DNA of 39,044 bases, from the NCBI GenBank assembly GCA_018268915.1, contig JAFDVQ010000018.1, positions 138,457-177,500 on the forward strand, read 5' to 3'. The DNA comes from Acidobacteriota bacterium (GTDB taxonomy: Bacteria; Acidobacteriota; Terriglobia; Terriglobales; Acidobacteriaceae). This document shows positions 17,127 through 24,403 of this stretch, piece by piece (positions within the stretch are counted from its first letter, which is position 1; every line of letters starts with the position of its first letter). The notes beneath the pieces were generated by a model, which searched no databases, was not told the DNA's origin, and saw nothing but the letters and a program-made list of their open reading frames with translations. A program made the translations under genes and the position numbers.

Positions 17127-18044
17127 CTACCCTCGTTGAATCCGCTGCATGAAGCGTTGCAACTGAACCAGGTGCTCTGGGTTGGTCGCACCTAGCATCG
17201 GATCCTGATGCACCGGATCATCGTCGTATACAAAGCCAACTCCATCCGGTCCGGTCCGCACCACCTTCGACCGCATTGAAATCATCGCTTCTACTTCTCG
17301 ACTCGCCGGATTGATGATCTCCAACCCAACCAAGAAGCTTGTCCCCTTCGACCAGCGATCCTCGGTGCGAACGTAAAACCCATCTGTGCTGATATCCCTC
17401 ACTTGTTGCGCTTGTGGGCTTCCAATCGAAAAGTACGCCACAGAACCCGGAATCACGTGCCGTTTCCCTCTGCGACGCTCCGATCTCCATCGCAGAAGAC
17501 CTCCAAGAAAGCTCCTCAGCCGCTGCGTCGATGCCTCCATTGCGTCCTGCGATTCCTCGCTGAGTTGTGCGGGCCCATCAACAGCCGTTGCGGCACGTCC
17601 CGTCCTCAGAACGCCCGTCGCAGCATCTCGAATTTGCAGCCGGTCTCCAGCCTTGATTCTCGCCTCACCTAATTTCCCGACCGGCAGGACGACCGCGCTA
17701 CTCGCGTTCACTTCAGGCAAATCCATTGAGGCCTGCCTGTAGCTCGCAACACAATGGATCACTTCGCATCTTTCATCGAGATAGACGATGTCCAACTCCG
17801 GCATGAAGCTGACCTTGGGTATTCCACGGTATGGATTCAGCCACATTCCGCAGATCGCGATCTGCTTCAATCTCTGGGCCACCACCGCGAATCGCTCGCG
17901 TGCAGTATCGATCTCCACCACGTCCGGCGCGATCTGAATCCCCGCAGCCAAGTTCAGAAATCGAAACCTGCTCTTCACAGACCCCGGCTGACTCGAACTG
18001 TGTTCGACATTCAAGACCCAATCATTTCCTTCCGACGGGCTCAC
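17127..18044 (-). CDS. DUF192-like domain fused to a PilZ domain
   Basis: A 305-residue cytoplasmic-looking protein. Residues about 25-140 follow the DUF192 pattern: an opening strand with 'LAAGIQIAPDVV', a central 'MWLNPYRGIPKVSFMPELDIVYLDERCEVIH' region in pieces, and a closing 'VVLPVGKLGEARIKAGDRLQI'. Residues about 190-285 form a PilZ domain with both cyclic-di-GMP motifs: R191xxxR195 (RRGKR) and D217-I-S-T-D-G222 (DxSxxG). So c-di-GMP binding is likely. The start GTG 18044 has a poor ribosome site; GTG 17978 with GGGG upstream would trim 22 residues. The gene runs head-on into the lectin-like gene with 21 bases between stops. The combination suggests a c-di-GMP-controlled switch, target unknown. 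Confidence 0.78.
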   Translation of the reverse strand: MSPSEGNDWVLNVEHSSSQPGSVKSRFRFLNLAAGIQIAPDVVEIDTARERFAVVAQRLKQIAICGMWLNPYRGIPKVSFMPELDIVYLDERCEVIHCVASYRQASMDLPEVNASSAVVLPVGKLGEARIKAGDRLQIRDAATGVLRTGRAATAVDGPAQLSEESQDAMEASTQRLRSFLGGLLRWRSERRRGKRHVIPGSVAYFSIGSPQAQQVRDISTDGFYVRTEDRWSKGTSFLVGLEIINPASREVEAMISMRSKVVRTGPDGVGFVYDDDPVHQDPMLGATNPEHLVQLQRFMQRIQRG

Positions 18045-18270
18045 CTTAACATGCCGGTTTCGTATTCTCTAGTGCTCACTTCGGATCACCGGTGAATATC
18101 TCGTTCTTATTTTCATATGCTTCCCGGGAATCCGAAGACGAGTGGCAATACTTCAATCACCGCAATCCAGCTGTAACCAAGTCAGCCCAAGTCGCCAACT
18201 CGACGCTGCCATCGATTACCTTGCTGTACTCCCCGCCGTCGAACCATCAGCCGTACACGGAGGTGCAGAT

Positions 18271-18591
18271 ATGAAGCACATTGCCCTTCTGGCCGTTTTC
18301 CTTTTGATCAGTACCGTGGCTCACAGCCAGGCTCGCGCACACACGTCCGCAGATTATGACGCGAAAAACGAATTGAAAACTCCCAACTCTAGCCCGCAAG
18401 TCTTCACATTCACGGCACAGAACGATCAGCAAGCTCCGCCCTCGCCACGGGCCCAGCGACCACGCGCGAAATCCATCCCTATTCCGACTCAGTGGCCAGA
18501 TGCCAGACCCGAGCCAATCCCCACCAACTGGCCAAATCTGAAACTGCTCCTCATCGCGCCAGGCACAACAAGCTCAAATTCCGCGAGATAG
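18271..18591 (+). CDS. Small secreted Pro-rich protein
   Basis: A 106-residue frame with GGAGG 7 bases before ATG 18271 and a clear signal peptide (MKHIALLAVFLLISTVAHS, cleavage after SQA). In-frame ATG 18142 would hide the signal. The mature part is low complexity and has a short repeat near the end: IPTQWPDARPEP and IPTNWPNLK. I do not recognise the family. Strong initiation signals and the signal peptide make it a probable real gene. Confidence 0.6.
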   Translation: MKHIALLAVFLLISTVAHSQARAHTSADYDAKNELKTPNSSPQVFTFTAQNDQQAPPSPRAQRPRAKSIPIPTQWPDARPEPIPTNWPNLKLLLIAPGTTSSNSAR

Positions 18592-18684
18592 CTTTATCCA
18601 GTTTGAGAATTGCCGATCGCTCGGGATTGCAAACGGCCTTGGATCTCAGCCCGACCAGACACCGTCGATCTCATATCCACACGG

Positions 18685-19110
18685 ATGAGACCCATTGTGA
18701 CGAACCACCGATTCTTGCTCGCCATCTCCTTTGGGATGGTGGTTTTCTTGCTCTTCCATCAAGCTGCGCCGGTCAAGACGGTCCTGCGCCCTGCTGCGCG
18801 CTCGCGGCCTTGAAATCGTAGATGAACAAGGAAGAGTGCGAGCCGCCATTCTGATCCAACCAGAAGGGCCCGCCGGCGAATCCGATGGGTGCGCAGTGAA
18901 GGCAGCAAGACTTACCCGGAAACCGTCCTCCTCCGGCTGACTCGTCCCGATGGACAGCCATCGGTGAAGATCGCAACTTCACAAGAAGGCTCCGCCGTCA
19001 GCCTGGGCGGTGGCAAGGATCCAACATACATCGTTTTGACAGCCGACGGCGGAGATCCCTCGTTATCGCTCACCAACGGCAGCGGACGTCTTCACACCAT
19101 CAAGCCCTAA
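18685..19110 (+). pseudogene. Membrane-anchored conserved protein with two compensating frameshifts
   Basis: Three frame segments join into one sensible protein. ATG 18685 begins an N-terminal anchor (NHRFLLAISFGMVVFLLFH). After about 18785 the sense moves to the +1 frame with 'LLRARGLEIVDEQGRVRAAIL', a phrase I associate with small acidobacterial proteins of unknown function. Near 18885 it returns to the first frame with 'SKTYPETVLLRLTRPDG' and runs to 'LTNGSGRLHTIKP' at 19110. One base gained and one lost would explain this. The region between the shifts is short (about 100 bases). It is either a decayed gene or two base-call errors. No strong ribosome site is seen before 18685. Confidence 0.5.
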
Positions 19111-19165
19111 AACCGAAAAAGCGAAAAGCCTACACTCGCTGACCTCGAGCTCGGCGGATCTCCGG

Positions 19166-19903
19166 CTATCGTCTGTCGTGCGCATATTCCGATGCTGCTA
19201 TCCGCCTGCCCGCCGACCGCAGCCACAATTCGATAGCAACCGTGTTGATCGAAAAGCCAATCCAGAACGCAATCCCGAAAAATCTGTCTGGAGTCAGATG
19301 GCTAATGCGCTGTGTCGCAAAGAACACTCCCTTCACGGGACGCGTCGTCGCGATGCCCAGCAGAATCGCCACCGAGCGGACCATCCACATCCTCTGTCCT
19401 GGCACGTCGCCACTTCGCTGTGATGTATACGCCCGTGCCAGTGACAAAAGAAACAAAGTATCGAACACCAACACAGCAGAACGCTCGATCCAGCCGCCCA
19501 CTGCATAGCGGCTCATCCCGTACGCAGTCGCTCCTGTAATCGTGCCTAAAACGAAAAACACCCTCAGCAACCCGTGCTGCTTCCCATCTCCAACCTGGAA
19601 AACGAACGGCAGCAAAAGCACAAACACCAGCGCGGCGCTGATGTGAACCCAGGTCAGTACAGCGTGCGATCTGAACCAGGCATCCAGTTTCCCCATCTCC
19701 AGCGGAGCGCTCGACTTCCCCACCGTCGAAAGCGCCACCATCCGCCGAACAACCGCCGCGACCGCAATCACAATGCAGATCCCGAAACCCGCCTTCAACC
19801 AACCCGGAAAGCGGACAAGACCGATTTCTGCTCGGCCTGCAGGATCAGTGCTTCCACTGTCCATTTCATCAGCACCCGCGAACTTCTCTGCTGCCGTTTT
19901 CAT
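19166..19903 (-). CDS. DUF2306-like integral membrane protein
   Basis: A 245-residue protein with about six hydrophobic segments: near residues 30-50 (GFGICIVIAVAAVVRR), 80-105 (LTWVHISAALVFVLLLPFVF), 115-135 (VFFVLGTITGATAYG), 140-160 (SAVLVFDTLFLLSLA), 180-195 and 210-230. A His near the start of TM2 and 'GQRMWMVRSVAI' in the loop fit the DUF2306 group. The frame runs up to 20062, but a terminator of the upstream gene lies at 20031-20058, so ATG 19903 is the better start. The ribosome site is weak. Function unknown; related proteins are inner-membrane proteins with conserved His that may bind heme, which is inference only. Confidence 0.65.
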   Translation of the reverse strand: MKTAAEKFAGADEMDSGSTDPAGRAEIGLVRFPGWLKAGFGICIVIAVAAVVRRMVALSTVGKSSAPLEMGKLDAWFRSHAVLTWVHISAALVFVLLLPFVFQVGDGKQHGLLRVFFVLGTITGATAYGMSRYAVGGWIERSAVLVFDTLFLLSLARAYTSQRSGDVPGQRMWMVRSVAILLGIATTRPVKGVFFATQRISHLTPDRFFGIAFWIGFSINTVAIELWLRSAGRRIAASEYAHDRR

Positions 19904-20030
19904 CGCTGCAACCGACAGTATGGTCTGATCTACCCTCTGTCCAACTAATTTACAAATCTTTAAATTTGATCCCGACCCATGTGAACTCGGGTTTCTGGGC
20001 CCAGGAAGCAAACCATAAATCTGAGGCAAA

Positions 20031-20058
20031 GGAAAAGGGCCGACCATCAGGTCGGTCC
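20031..20058 (-). terminator. Rho-independent terminator of the RlpA-like gene
   Basis: On the minus strand GGACCGACC, TGAT loop and GGTCGGCCC form a stem with one A-C mismatch, followed by TTTTCC. It lies 22 bases after the stop at 20081. It also argues against the long N-terminus of the downstream membrane protein. Confidence 0.65.
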
Positions 20059-20080
20059 TCATTCCTGAACCCTGGCGTCC

Positions 20081-20614
20081 CTAAACTCCTGGATGCCCCA
20101 GCGACAGCACCTCAATCGACACTCGGGCTACCCCGGCCTGGGTCATATTCAGCTTTTCAGCAGCGGCGTGCGACAGGTCGATCACCCTGCCTTTCACCAG
20201 CTCGGCCCGGTCCGTAATTCGCACCACCACCGACTTGTGGTTCCGGAGATTGACCACCCTCACCTCGCTCCCGAACGGAAGCGAAGGATGACATGCCGTC
20301 ATTTCTTCCTGGTTGAAAACTTCGCCGCTCGCCGTCTTCTTTCCGTCGAACTGATCCCCATACCAGGAGGCAATTCCCCTCAGCAGTTTCGACTTCGGTT
20401 TCTGAGGGGGCGCGCTCATCTGCGGTGTCACACTTGCGACCACCGTCGATGAGGTCGCTGGCACCGGCCTTGCCACTCCGGCATCCGCCTGCACTGTCCG
20501 CGCGGGCAGCGTGCACAACATTCCGGCCAACGCCACGCACGAAGAGCTAACGAGAAGCCATAGCGGTATCGGCTTTCGGGCACTCATGTTGGTTGTTTCT
20601 GGTCGTTTGAGCAT
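20081..20614 (-). CDS. RlpA-like double-psi beta-barrel protein (septal ring lytic transglycosylase family)
   Basis: A 177-residue exported protein. Residues 15-43 form a signal or anchor sequence (PLWLLVSSSCVALAGMLC), and a Pro/Ser-rich linker follows. The RlpA domain covers about 80-172: 'GIASWYGDQFDGKKTASGEVF', H109 in 'TACHPSLPFGSEVRV', and D135 in 'VRITDRAEL' with 'IDLSHAAAEKL'. H109 and D135 correspond to the residues thought to act in cleavage of denuded glycan strands. There is no SPOR domain, unlike RlpA of Pseudomonas. No clear lipobox (Cys in an L-x-x-C setting) is convincing, although MLC at 32-34 exists. Start ATG 20614 is uncertain; ATG 20587 is equally plausible and neither has a strong ribosome site. 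A terminator follows. Confidence 0.85.
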   Translation of the reverse strand: MLKRPETTNMSARKPIPLWLLVSSSCVALAGMLCTLPARTVQADAGVARPVPATSSTVVASVTPQMSAPPQKPKSKLLRGIASWYGDQFDGKKTASGEVFNQEEMTACHPSLPFGSEVRVVNLRNHKSVVVRITDRAELVKGRVIDLSHAAAEKLNMTQAGVARVSIEVLSLGHPGV

Positions 20615-20758
20615 CCTTTAAGTTTACCAGCCGGATCAGCCCAAACCGGGGTTCCCGGCTAGTGCTGCGGCAGCGGTATCCTCCAGTAAAGTCAACGAGA
20701 TCCAGGCAAGTGAGGCGTGGAGAGATCGAATTACGGTACGTTGGTCCAAGCCCTTCAG

Positions 20759-20992
20759 TTAGCGCAATTTAGGGTTGCAGCAATCCTGGTGCAGAATCGT
20801 TTTTTTGCCTTTGTCCGACCACTCGACAGCGAACGTCAACCGCGCCTTGGCAACCCTGCGGGATTGCGCGGGAATCCCCGTAGCCGCAAAGACTACCACG
20901 ACAAACTCCTGTTCGGACAGGATCTTTCGTCCATGAGGCATCGTCATCTCTGTGCAGCAAATAGGAAATAATGGTATGTCATTTAGATTCAA
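20759..20992 (-). CDS. Possible small protein with TTG start
   Basis: A 77-residue frame beginning at TTG 20992 with GGGGAGG 8 bases upstream, a good initiation site for this genome. The protein is unremarkable: two Cys pairs (ICC near residue 12 and DCC near 71), a hydrophobic strand 'FVVVVFAATG' and a basic middle 'QSRRVAKARLTF'. No signal peptide and no family recognised. Plus-strand frames overlap it, and it might be a chance frame. Confidence 0.33.
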   Translation of the reverse strand: MNLNDIPLFPICCTEMTMPHGRKILSEQEFVVVVFAATGIPAQSRRVAKARLTFAVEWSDKGKKTILHQDCCNPKLR

Positions 20993-21374
20993 GGGACTTG
21001 CCTCCCCGCTCTCGCTGTCCAGCTTTCCTGCCGGCTTCAGTTCGCAAAAACGAAAACATGATCGTGGTTGCTCTTGATCATGTGCCTACGAACAAACTGT
21101 CATCAACGCAGGGGCAAATAGGGGTGATATTTTCTGAACCTTTGAACGGCAGTTGGGATCACCGCCTGAACATCCACATTCGTTGGACGTCGACTGACTC
21201 CATCGGAGTTGCCACATTCCAGCGAACTTGCGCCTGATGAGCCGATTGGAGTATGTCGTTCGATCATTATTTTCAGCAGTTTACAGGCCAATCACTCGAC
21301 TGGCCGCACCGCCAAAAAAACTGGCGTAAACATTTGCCGACTAATTCGCAGGATCTGCTAGCTTCGAACTATAG

Positions 21375-21430
21375 GCCGTTCGCCAGTCATTTCCAAATCG
21401 GAAATGCGGCGAGCGGCTTCTTTGTTTCAG
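21375..21430 (+). terminator. Strong stem-loop with T-rich tail upstream of the lysozyme
   Basis: GCCGTTCGCC at 21375-21384 pairs with GGCGAGCGGC at 21408-21417 (one G-T pair). Inside it CATTTCC pairs with GGAAATG around the loop AAATC. A T-rich run (TTCTTTGTTT) follows directly. This is terminator-like and ends only 11 bases before ATG 21441, so it could end an upstream transcript or act as an attenuator for the lysozyme. Confidence 0.65.
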
Positions 21431-21440
21431 GAGAAGCTTC

Positions 21441-21896
21441 ATGCACATCAGTGCCGCTGGACTCGAACTGCTCAAAAAATCGGAAGGCTTCCGCGATCGC
21501 ATCTACTCTGACGTTGCCGGATTCCGCACCATCGGCTATGGCCACCGGCTCACCCCAGCCGAGTCGTACCCGGACGGCATCACTCACTCTCAGGCCGAAA
21601 CCATTCTCGCCGCCGACATTGCCATAGCTGAAGGCGCTGTCTCCCGCCTCGTCCGGGTAGCCCTCTCTCAGGGTCAGTTCGACGCCCTCGTCGACTTCGT
21701 CTTCAACCTCGGAGCTGGCCGCCTCGCCTCTTCCACACTCCTCCGATACCTCAACGCCGGCAGATACAACGACGCTGCATGGCAACTCCTCGCCTGGGAT
21801 CACGCCGGCTCCCGCGAACTCTCCGCCCTCAAGCTCCGTCGCGAATCCGAATTCAATCTCTGGTCTGCGATATCACCATCCAGCCGAGCCGCCTGA
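21441..21896 (+). CDS. GH24 phage-type lysozyme
   Basis: A 151-residue muramidase of the T4-lysozyme/endolysin type, cutting between N-acetylmuramic acid and N-acetylglucosamine in peptidoglycan. The catalytic triad is complete with T4 spacing: E15 (KKSEGF), D24 (YSDVAG) and T30 (RTIGYGH), compared with E11, D20 and T26 in T4. 'GQFDALVDFVFNLGAG' and 'RYLNAGRYNDAAWQLLAW' are further family blocks. AGGAG lies 7 bases before ATG 21441. There is no signal peptide, so export would need a holin or other route. No phage structural genes or Rz/holin are adjacent, so it may be a domesticated phage gene. Confidence 0.92.
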   Translation: MHISAAGLELLKKSEGFRDRIYSDVAGFRTIGYGHRLTPAESYPDGITHSQAETILAADIAIAEGAVSRLVRVALSQGQFDALVDFVFNLGAGRLASSTLLRYLNAGRYNDAAWQLLAWDHAGSRELSALKLRRESEFNLWSAISPSSRAA

Positions 21897-21949
21897 TTTT
21901 CAGTTCAAAGTGATTCTGAACGGAACGTAAGTTTCGTTAGTGTTGCTTT

Positions 21950-22072
21950 ATGGACCTGCACAGAGCCGCCAAGATAGGTTTGGGTCTGGTTGTAATCGTC
22001 GGGCTCCACGTTGCCGTTCGGCGGGTCGTCGCGACAGCTCAACAAGCTTGGCGGAAGTTGAGAAGAAATTGA
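21950..22072 (+). CDS. Possible 40-residue membrane peptide
   Basis: ATG 21950 opens a 40-codon frame with one hydrophobic segment (IGLGLVVIVGLHVAV) between basic ends (HRAAK before, RRVV and RKLRRN after), as expected for a single-pass small membrane protein. No ribosome site is seen and nothing else supports it. Confidence 0.22.
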   Translation: MDLHRAAKIGLGLVVIVGLHVAVRRVVATAQQAWRKLRRN

Positions 22073-22155
22073 TTCATCGAAGTTGCCGTCGCCAGTCCCT
22101 GCGCGTATTCAACGAAACCCGAAGCTCAGGTACACAAACGACGCTTCTTAAGGAA

Positions 22156-22428
22156 TCACGAAGTCACGCTTAATTCGCGCACCAAGATCCTGTCGCCCAC
22201 TCCGATGTACCCTTTGCGCCGAAACCAGACCTCCATCGCCGGTTGCAACCGATTGAGTGGAACCCGGTTCCCCGCCTCCATCAATCCATCAGCGACCGGA
22301 AGCGTGTCATCGAATATCGCGTCGTTCGTGAAATTCCGCATCGCGAAGTTGTCGATCCACTTCAGCAGACAGGGATGCTCCAGCCCCTCCGGATCCACCC
22401 TAAGAATTGCGAGCTTCCTCGCGAACAT
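22156..22428 (-). CDS. Small hypothetical protein coupled to the upstream outer-membrane-type gene
   Basis: A 90-residue frame. ATG 22428 shares its A with the TGA stop of the upstream gene (TGATG), which strongly suggests coupled translation. The frame is open to 22503, but that extension would overlap coding sequence. The protein is soluble-looking and has no signal peptide: 'MFARKLAILRVDPEGLEH', 'LLKWIDNFAMRNFTND', 'VPLNRLQPAMEVWFRRKG' and an end 'VGDRILVRELSVTS'. I do not recognise it. Its partner is exported, so a direct complex is unlikely unless this protein acts before export. Confidence 0.5.
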   Translation of the reverse strand: MFARKLAILRVDPEGLEHPCLLKWIDNFAMRNFTNDAIFDDTLPVADGLMEAGNRVPLNRLQPAMEVWFRRKGYIGVGDRILVRELSVTS

Positions 22429-23288
22429 CAGCGCCTCTCCACCCCAATCTTTGTCTCTTTCTCCGGGTGCGCCTCCACCTTGAACCGCTGGTAGTCGTAG
22501 CATCGCTCCCGGAAGTGCTGGCGAAAATTCTTCAGGAGCAACACCCGTGCCTGCATCGTTCCTTCCGCTCCTGTAGGCAGCCAGATCTCCCCATTTACCT
22601 TCGCCTGGTCGAAGCGAAAATTCGATCCCTTCTGCACCGTCGCCACCAGTCCTCCGACCATCCGGAAGTTCTCGATGAAACTGACCTCCAGATGCGCCAC
22701 CTGCCGATCGGCCTCATTGATCCAGAGCGTCCCCTGCAGCTTTTTTGAAGCGTCCTCTGCAAATCCATGCGTTTTCGCGTCTTTCCGTCCAACGAAGTCG
22801 AACACGATCGTTGGATCGCCGCGATACAGTTCCCGACGTTCGTTCCGCACATCCATGATGTCCAGCAGACGGCTCACGCTTATGCTCGGCCCCTCGAGCG
22901 GCTTGTCTCGCGGCGTCTTCTCCGCCTTCTCCACCAGCTTCGTGACCCGCTCCGTCTCTTTCCGCTGCGCGCCTTCATCGAGCGGCTTATCGTTGAATTT
23001 CACTTTGCGCTCGATCACGTGCCCGTTGACGAAGAAGTCTTCGTACTCCGTCGACTCCGTCTTCTTCACTTGCCCATTCCCATCCACGTCCTGCACCACC
23101 TGGTACGACGTGTACGTGTAGTTCTCGCGAACCTGGTCGAGCTTCTTCTGGTGCTCCTGCACCTCACGCATCAGCTCGTGAATGTCAGGCAGAGGAGCCT
23201 GCCCGGTCTGGCCCCAGAGGGCGCTTCGCACCGCAACGACCGCTACAATTCCAACGACGAACTTCGAGAGACGATTACATCTGTGCAT
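22428..23288 (-). CDS. Exported protein of a LolA-like outer-membrane lipoprotein-sorting type
   Basis: A 286-residue protein with a signal peptide (residues 1-27, FVVGIVAVVAVRSALWGQ). A helix follows (ELMREVQEHQKKLDQVRENYTY), then strands such as 'YTYTSYQVVQDVDGNGQV', 'EYEDFFVNGHVIERKV', 'IVFDFVGRKD', 'LQGTLWINEADRQVAHLEVSF' and 'GEIWLPTGAEGTMQARVLLL'. The 'GTLWIN..D..V..LEVSF' pattern is like the half-barrel of LolA/LppX-type proteins that carry lipids or lipoproteins. In Acidobacteriota such proteins are common and uncharacterised. The ATG 23288 has no clear ribosome site, but a possible structured leader lies directly upstream (23313-23393). Confidence 0.65.
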   Translation of the reverse strand: MHRCNRLSKFVVGIVAVVAVRSALWGQTGQAPLPDIHELMREVQEHQKKLDQVRENYTYTSYQVVQDVDGNGQVKKTESTEYEDFFVNGHVIERKVKFNDKPLDEGAQRKETERVTKLVEKAEKTPRDKPLEGPSISVSRLLDIMDVRNERRELYRGDPTIVFDFVGRKDAKTHGFAEDASKKLQGTLWINEADRQVAHLEVSFIENFRMVGGLVATVQKGSNFRFDQAKVNGEIWLPTGAEGTMQARVLLLKNFRQHFRERCYDYQRFKVEAHPEKETKIGVERR

Positions 23289-23312
23289 GAGGGAGATTGG
23301 CCCTTAGTGACA

Positions 23313-23393
23313 AAAAGCCCCGAACTCACACGTACTAAAGAAGGTACCCGGTTGTTACTTACTAGAATGGTCGCACAAAAACGCGCTCGGGGC
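23313..23393 (-). promoter_or_regulatory. Possible structured leader or attenuator before the LolA-like gene
   Basis: On the minus strand GCCCCGA (23393-23387) pairs with TCGGGGC (23323-23317) and TTTTTG follows at once, as in an intrinsic terminator. The 63 enclosed bases contain two smaller hairpins, GCGCG with TGTGC and GTAC with GTAC. It ends about 25 bases before ATG 23288. No known riboswitch consensus is recognised. Confidence 0.4.
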
Positions 23394-23475
23394 ATTGCTT
23401 AGCACGTTATGATTGCTTACCAATAAGGGTAGAAGACAAGTGCGCCGACCAGCGCACCGGGGAGAGGAACTCAGC

Positions 23476-23820
23476 ATGTTTCGAGCGCTTATCCATTGGA
23501 TACTGAGTGCCATCGCGCTGATCGTCACCGCCAATTTTGTGCCGGGATTCTACGTCAACGACGTGCGCTCGGCGATGCTCGCGGCCGTTGTCATTGGCCT
23601 TTTGAACGCTACGCTCGGCTTCATTATGAAGGTCGTCACCTTCCCCTTCGCCGTCCTCACCTTCGGCATCTTCTTTATAGTCATTAACGCCTCGATGATC
23701 CTGCTGGCGTCCAAGATGGTGACTGGACTCACCGTCTACGGATGGGTTCCCGCCTTCTGGGCCGCCGTCGTACTCGCAATTCTGGGCATGCTGATCCGCT
23801 CCATCATGAAAGACGAATAG
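23476..23820 (+). CDS. Four-TM membrane protein of PF04020 (holin superfamily IV-like)
   Basis: A 114-residue membrane protein, nearly all hydrophobic, with four segments at about 5-25, 30-50, 55-77 and 85-107. Conserved features of the family are present: 'ALIVTANFVPGF' in the first loop, 'GLLNATLGFIMK' and 'TFPFAVLTFGIFFIVINASM'. GAGAGG lies 8 bases before ATG 23476. The Pfam name refers to mycobacteriophage holins, but chromosomal members are widespread and of unknown function. It is transcribed away from the LolA-like operon, with a 187-base shared intergenic region. Confidence 0.88.
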   Translation: MFRALIHWILSAIALIVTANFVPGFYVNDVRSAMLAAVVIGLLNATLGFIMKVVTFPFAVLTFGIFFIVINASMILLASKMVTGLTVYGWVPAFWAAVVLAILGMLIRSIMKDE

Positions 23821-23911
23821 CCGCTCCTGCTTCCAGCTTGTTTCCAGATTCAATCGAAGATTTGCCACCTTCATCGCAAGCTTCACCAGCGATGAGTTGG
23901 TATCAAAGACG

Positions 23912-24403
23912 CTAGCGTTGCGTTGAATCGGTCCTGGCCTTGCCCTTTTTCATTGCCTTCCCTTGTGAAGTCTGAGGAACGGCATCCAGTTTCCGCTTTT
24001 CCATCACAGGATTCACGTCAACCGGTCCCTGGACCGTCTGCGGAACACGCATCGCCCCGGCCGAACTGAACCGTCCCGCCGCATTTGGGACAAGCGGCTC
24101 AACCAGCGCCGATGGCACCGGCGCGATCTGGATATGCGAATACACTCCCCAGCCTCCGCCTGCAACCGCCAGAACAATCGCTGCCGCAGCGGCAGCACGC
24201 ATCCCTGCACCGCGCATCCAGCCATCCATCGATACAAATGGCCACGCCAGCACCCTTCCACCCTTTGGCGCAGACTGGAGTCCAGCCTTCACGCGATCTT
24301 CCAATCCCGCCGGCGCGGGCAGTGTCGCGATCATCCGCAATGTCTCCTCCGCTGCAAGTGCTCCCGCACTCCGGTCGAATCGATTTTCAGTAAAAGGGCT
24401 CAT
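23912..24403 (-). CDS. Probable anti-sigma factor, single-pass membrane protein
   Basis: A 163-residue protein whose ATG overlaps the sigma-factor stop by 4 bases (ATGA). Residues 1-67 would be cytoplasmic with a short helical part (AEETLRMIATLPAPAGLEDRV), one TM lies at about 69-88 (RAAAAAAIVLAVAGGGWGV), and the periplasmic tail is Pro/Val-rich and ends in a basic stretch (KAMKKGKARTDSTQR). No zinc-binding HxxxCxxC motif is present, so it is not a classical ZAS anti-sigma factor. The anti-sigma role rests on gene order and topology alone. Confidence 0.68.
   Translation of the reverse strand: MSPFTENRFDRSAGALAAEETLRMIATLPAPAGLEDRVKAGLQSAPKGGRVLAWPFVSMDGWMRGAGMRAAAAAAIVLAVAGGGWGVYSHIQIAPVPSALVEPLVPNAAGRFSSAGAMRVPQTVQGPVDVNPVMEKRKLDAVPQTSQGKAMKKGKARTDSTQR

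Larger units (their letters stand above)
20615..21440. other. Gene-poor 826-base region
   Basis: Lower in GC than its surroundings. It contains one possible minus-strand gene (20759-20992), several short competing frames on both strands without ribosome sites, and a strong stem-loop at 21375-21417. I could not identify a gene remnant, RNA gene or mobile element in the rest. Confidence 0.5.

Noticed and set aside
19904..20062. Longer N-terminus of the DUF2306-like protein
   Set aside because: The terminator of the RlpA-like gene lies within this stretch and the added residues have no protein-like pattern.
20971..21237. Plus-strand 88-residue frame
   Set aside because: No ribosome site, no domain pattern, and it competes with other short frames in a low-information region.
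21441..23820. Phage lysis cassette (lysozyme plus holin-like protein)
   Set aside because: The two genes are 1.6 kb apart with two minus-strand genes between them, PF04020 proteins are common chromosomal proteins, and no phage structural, integrase or att sequence is seen.
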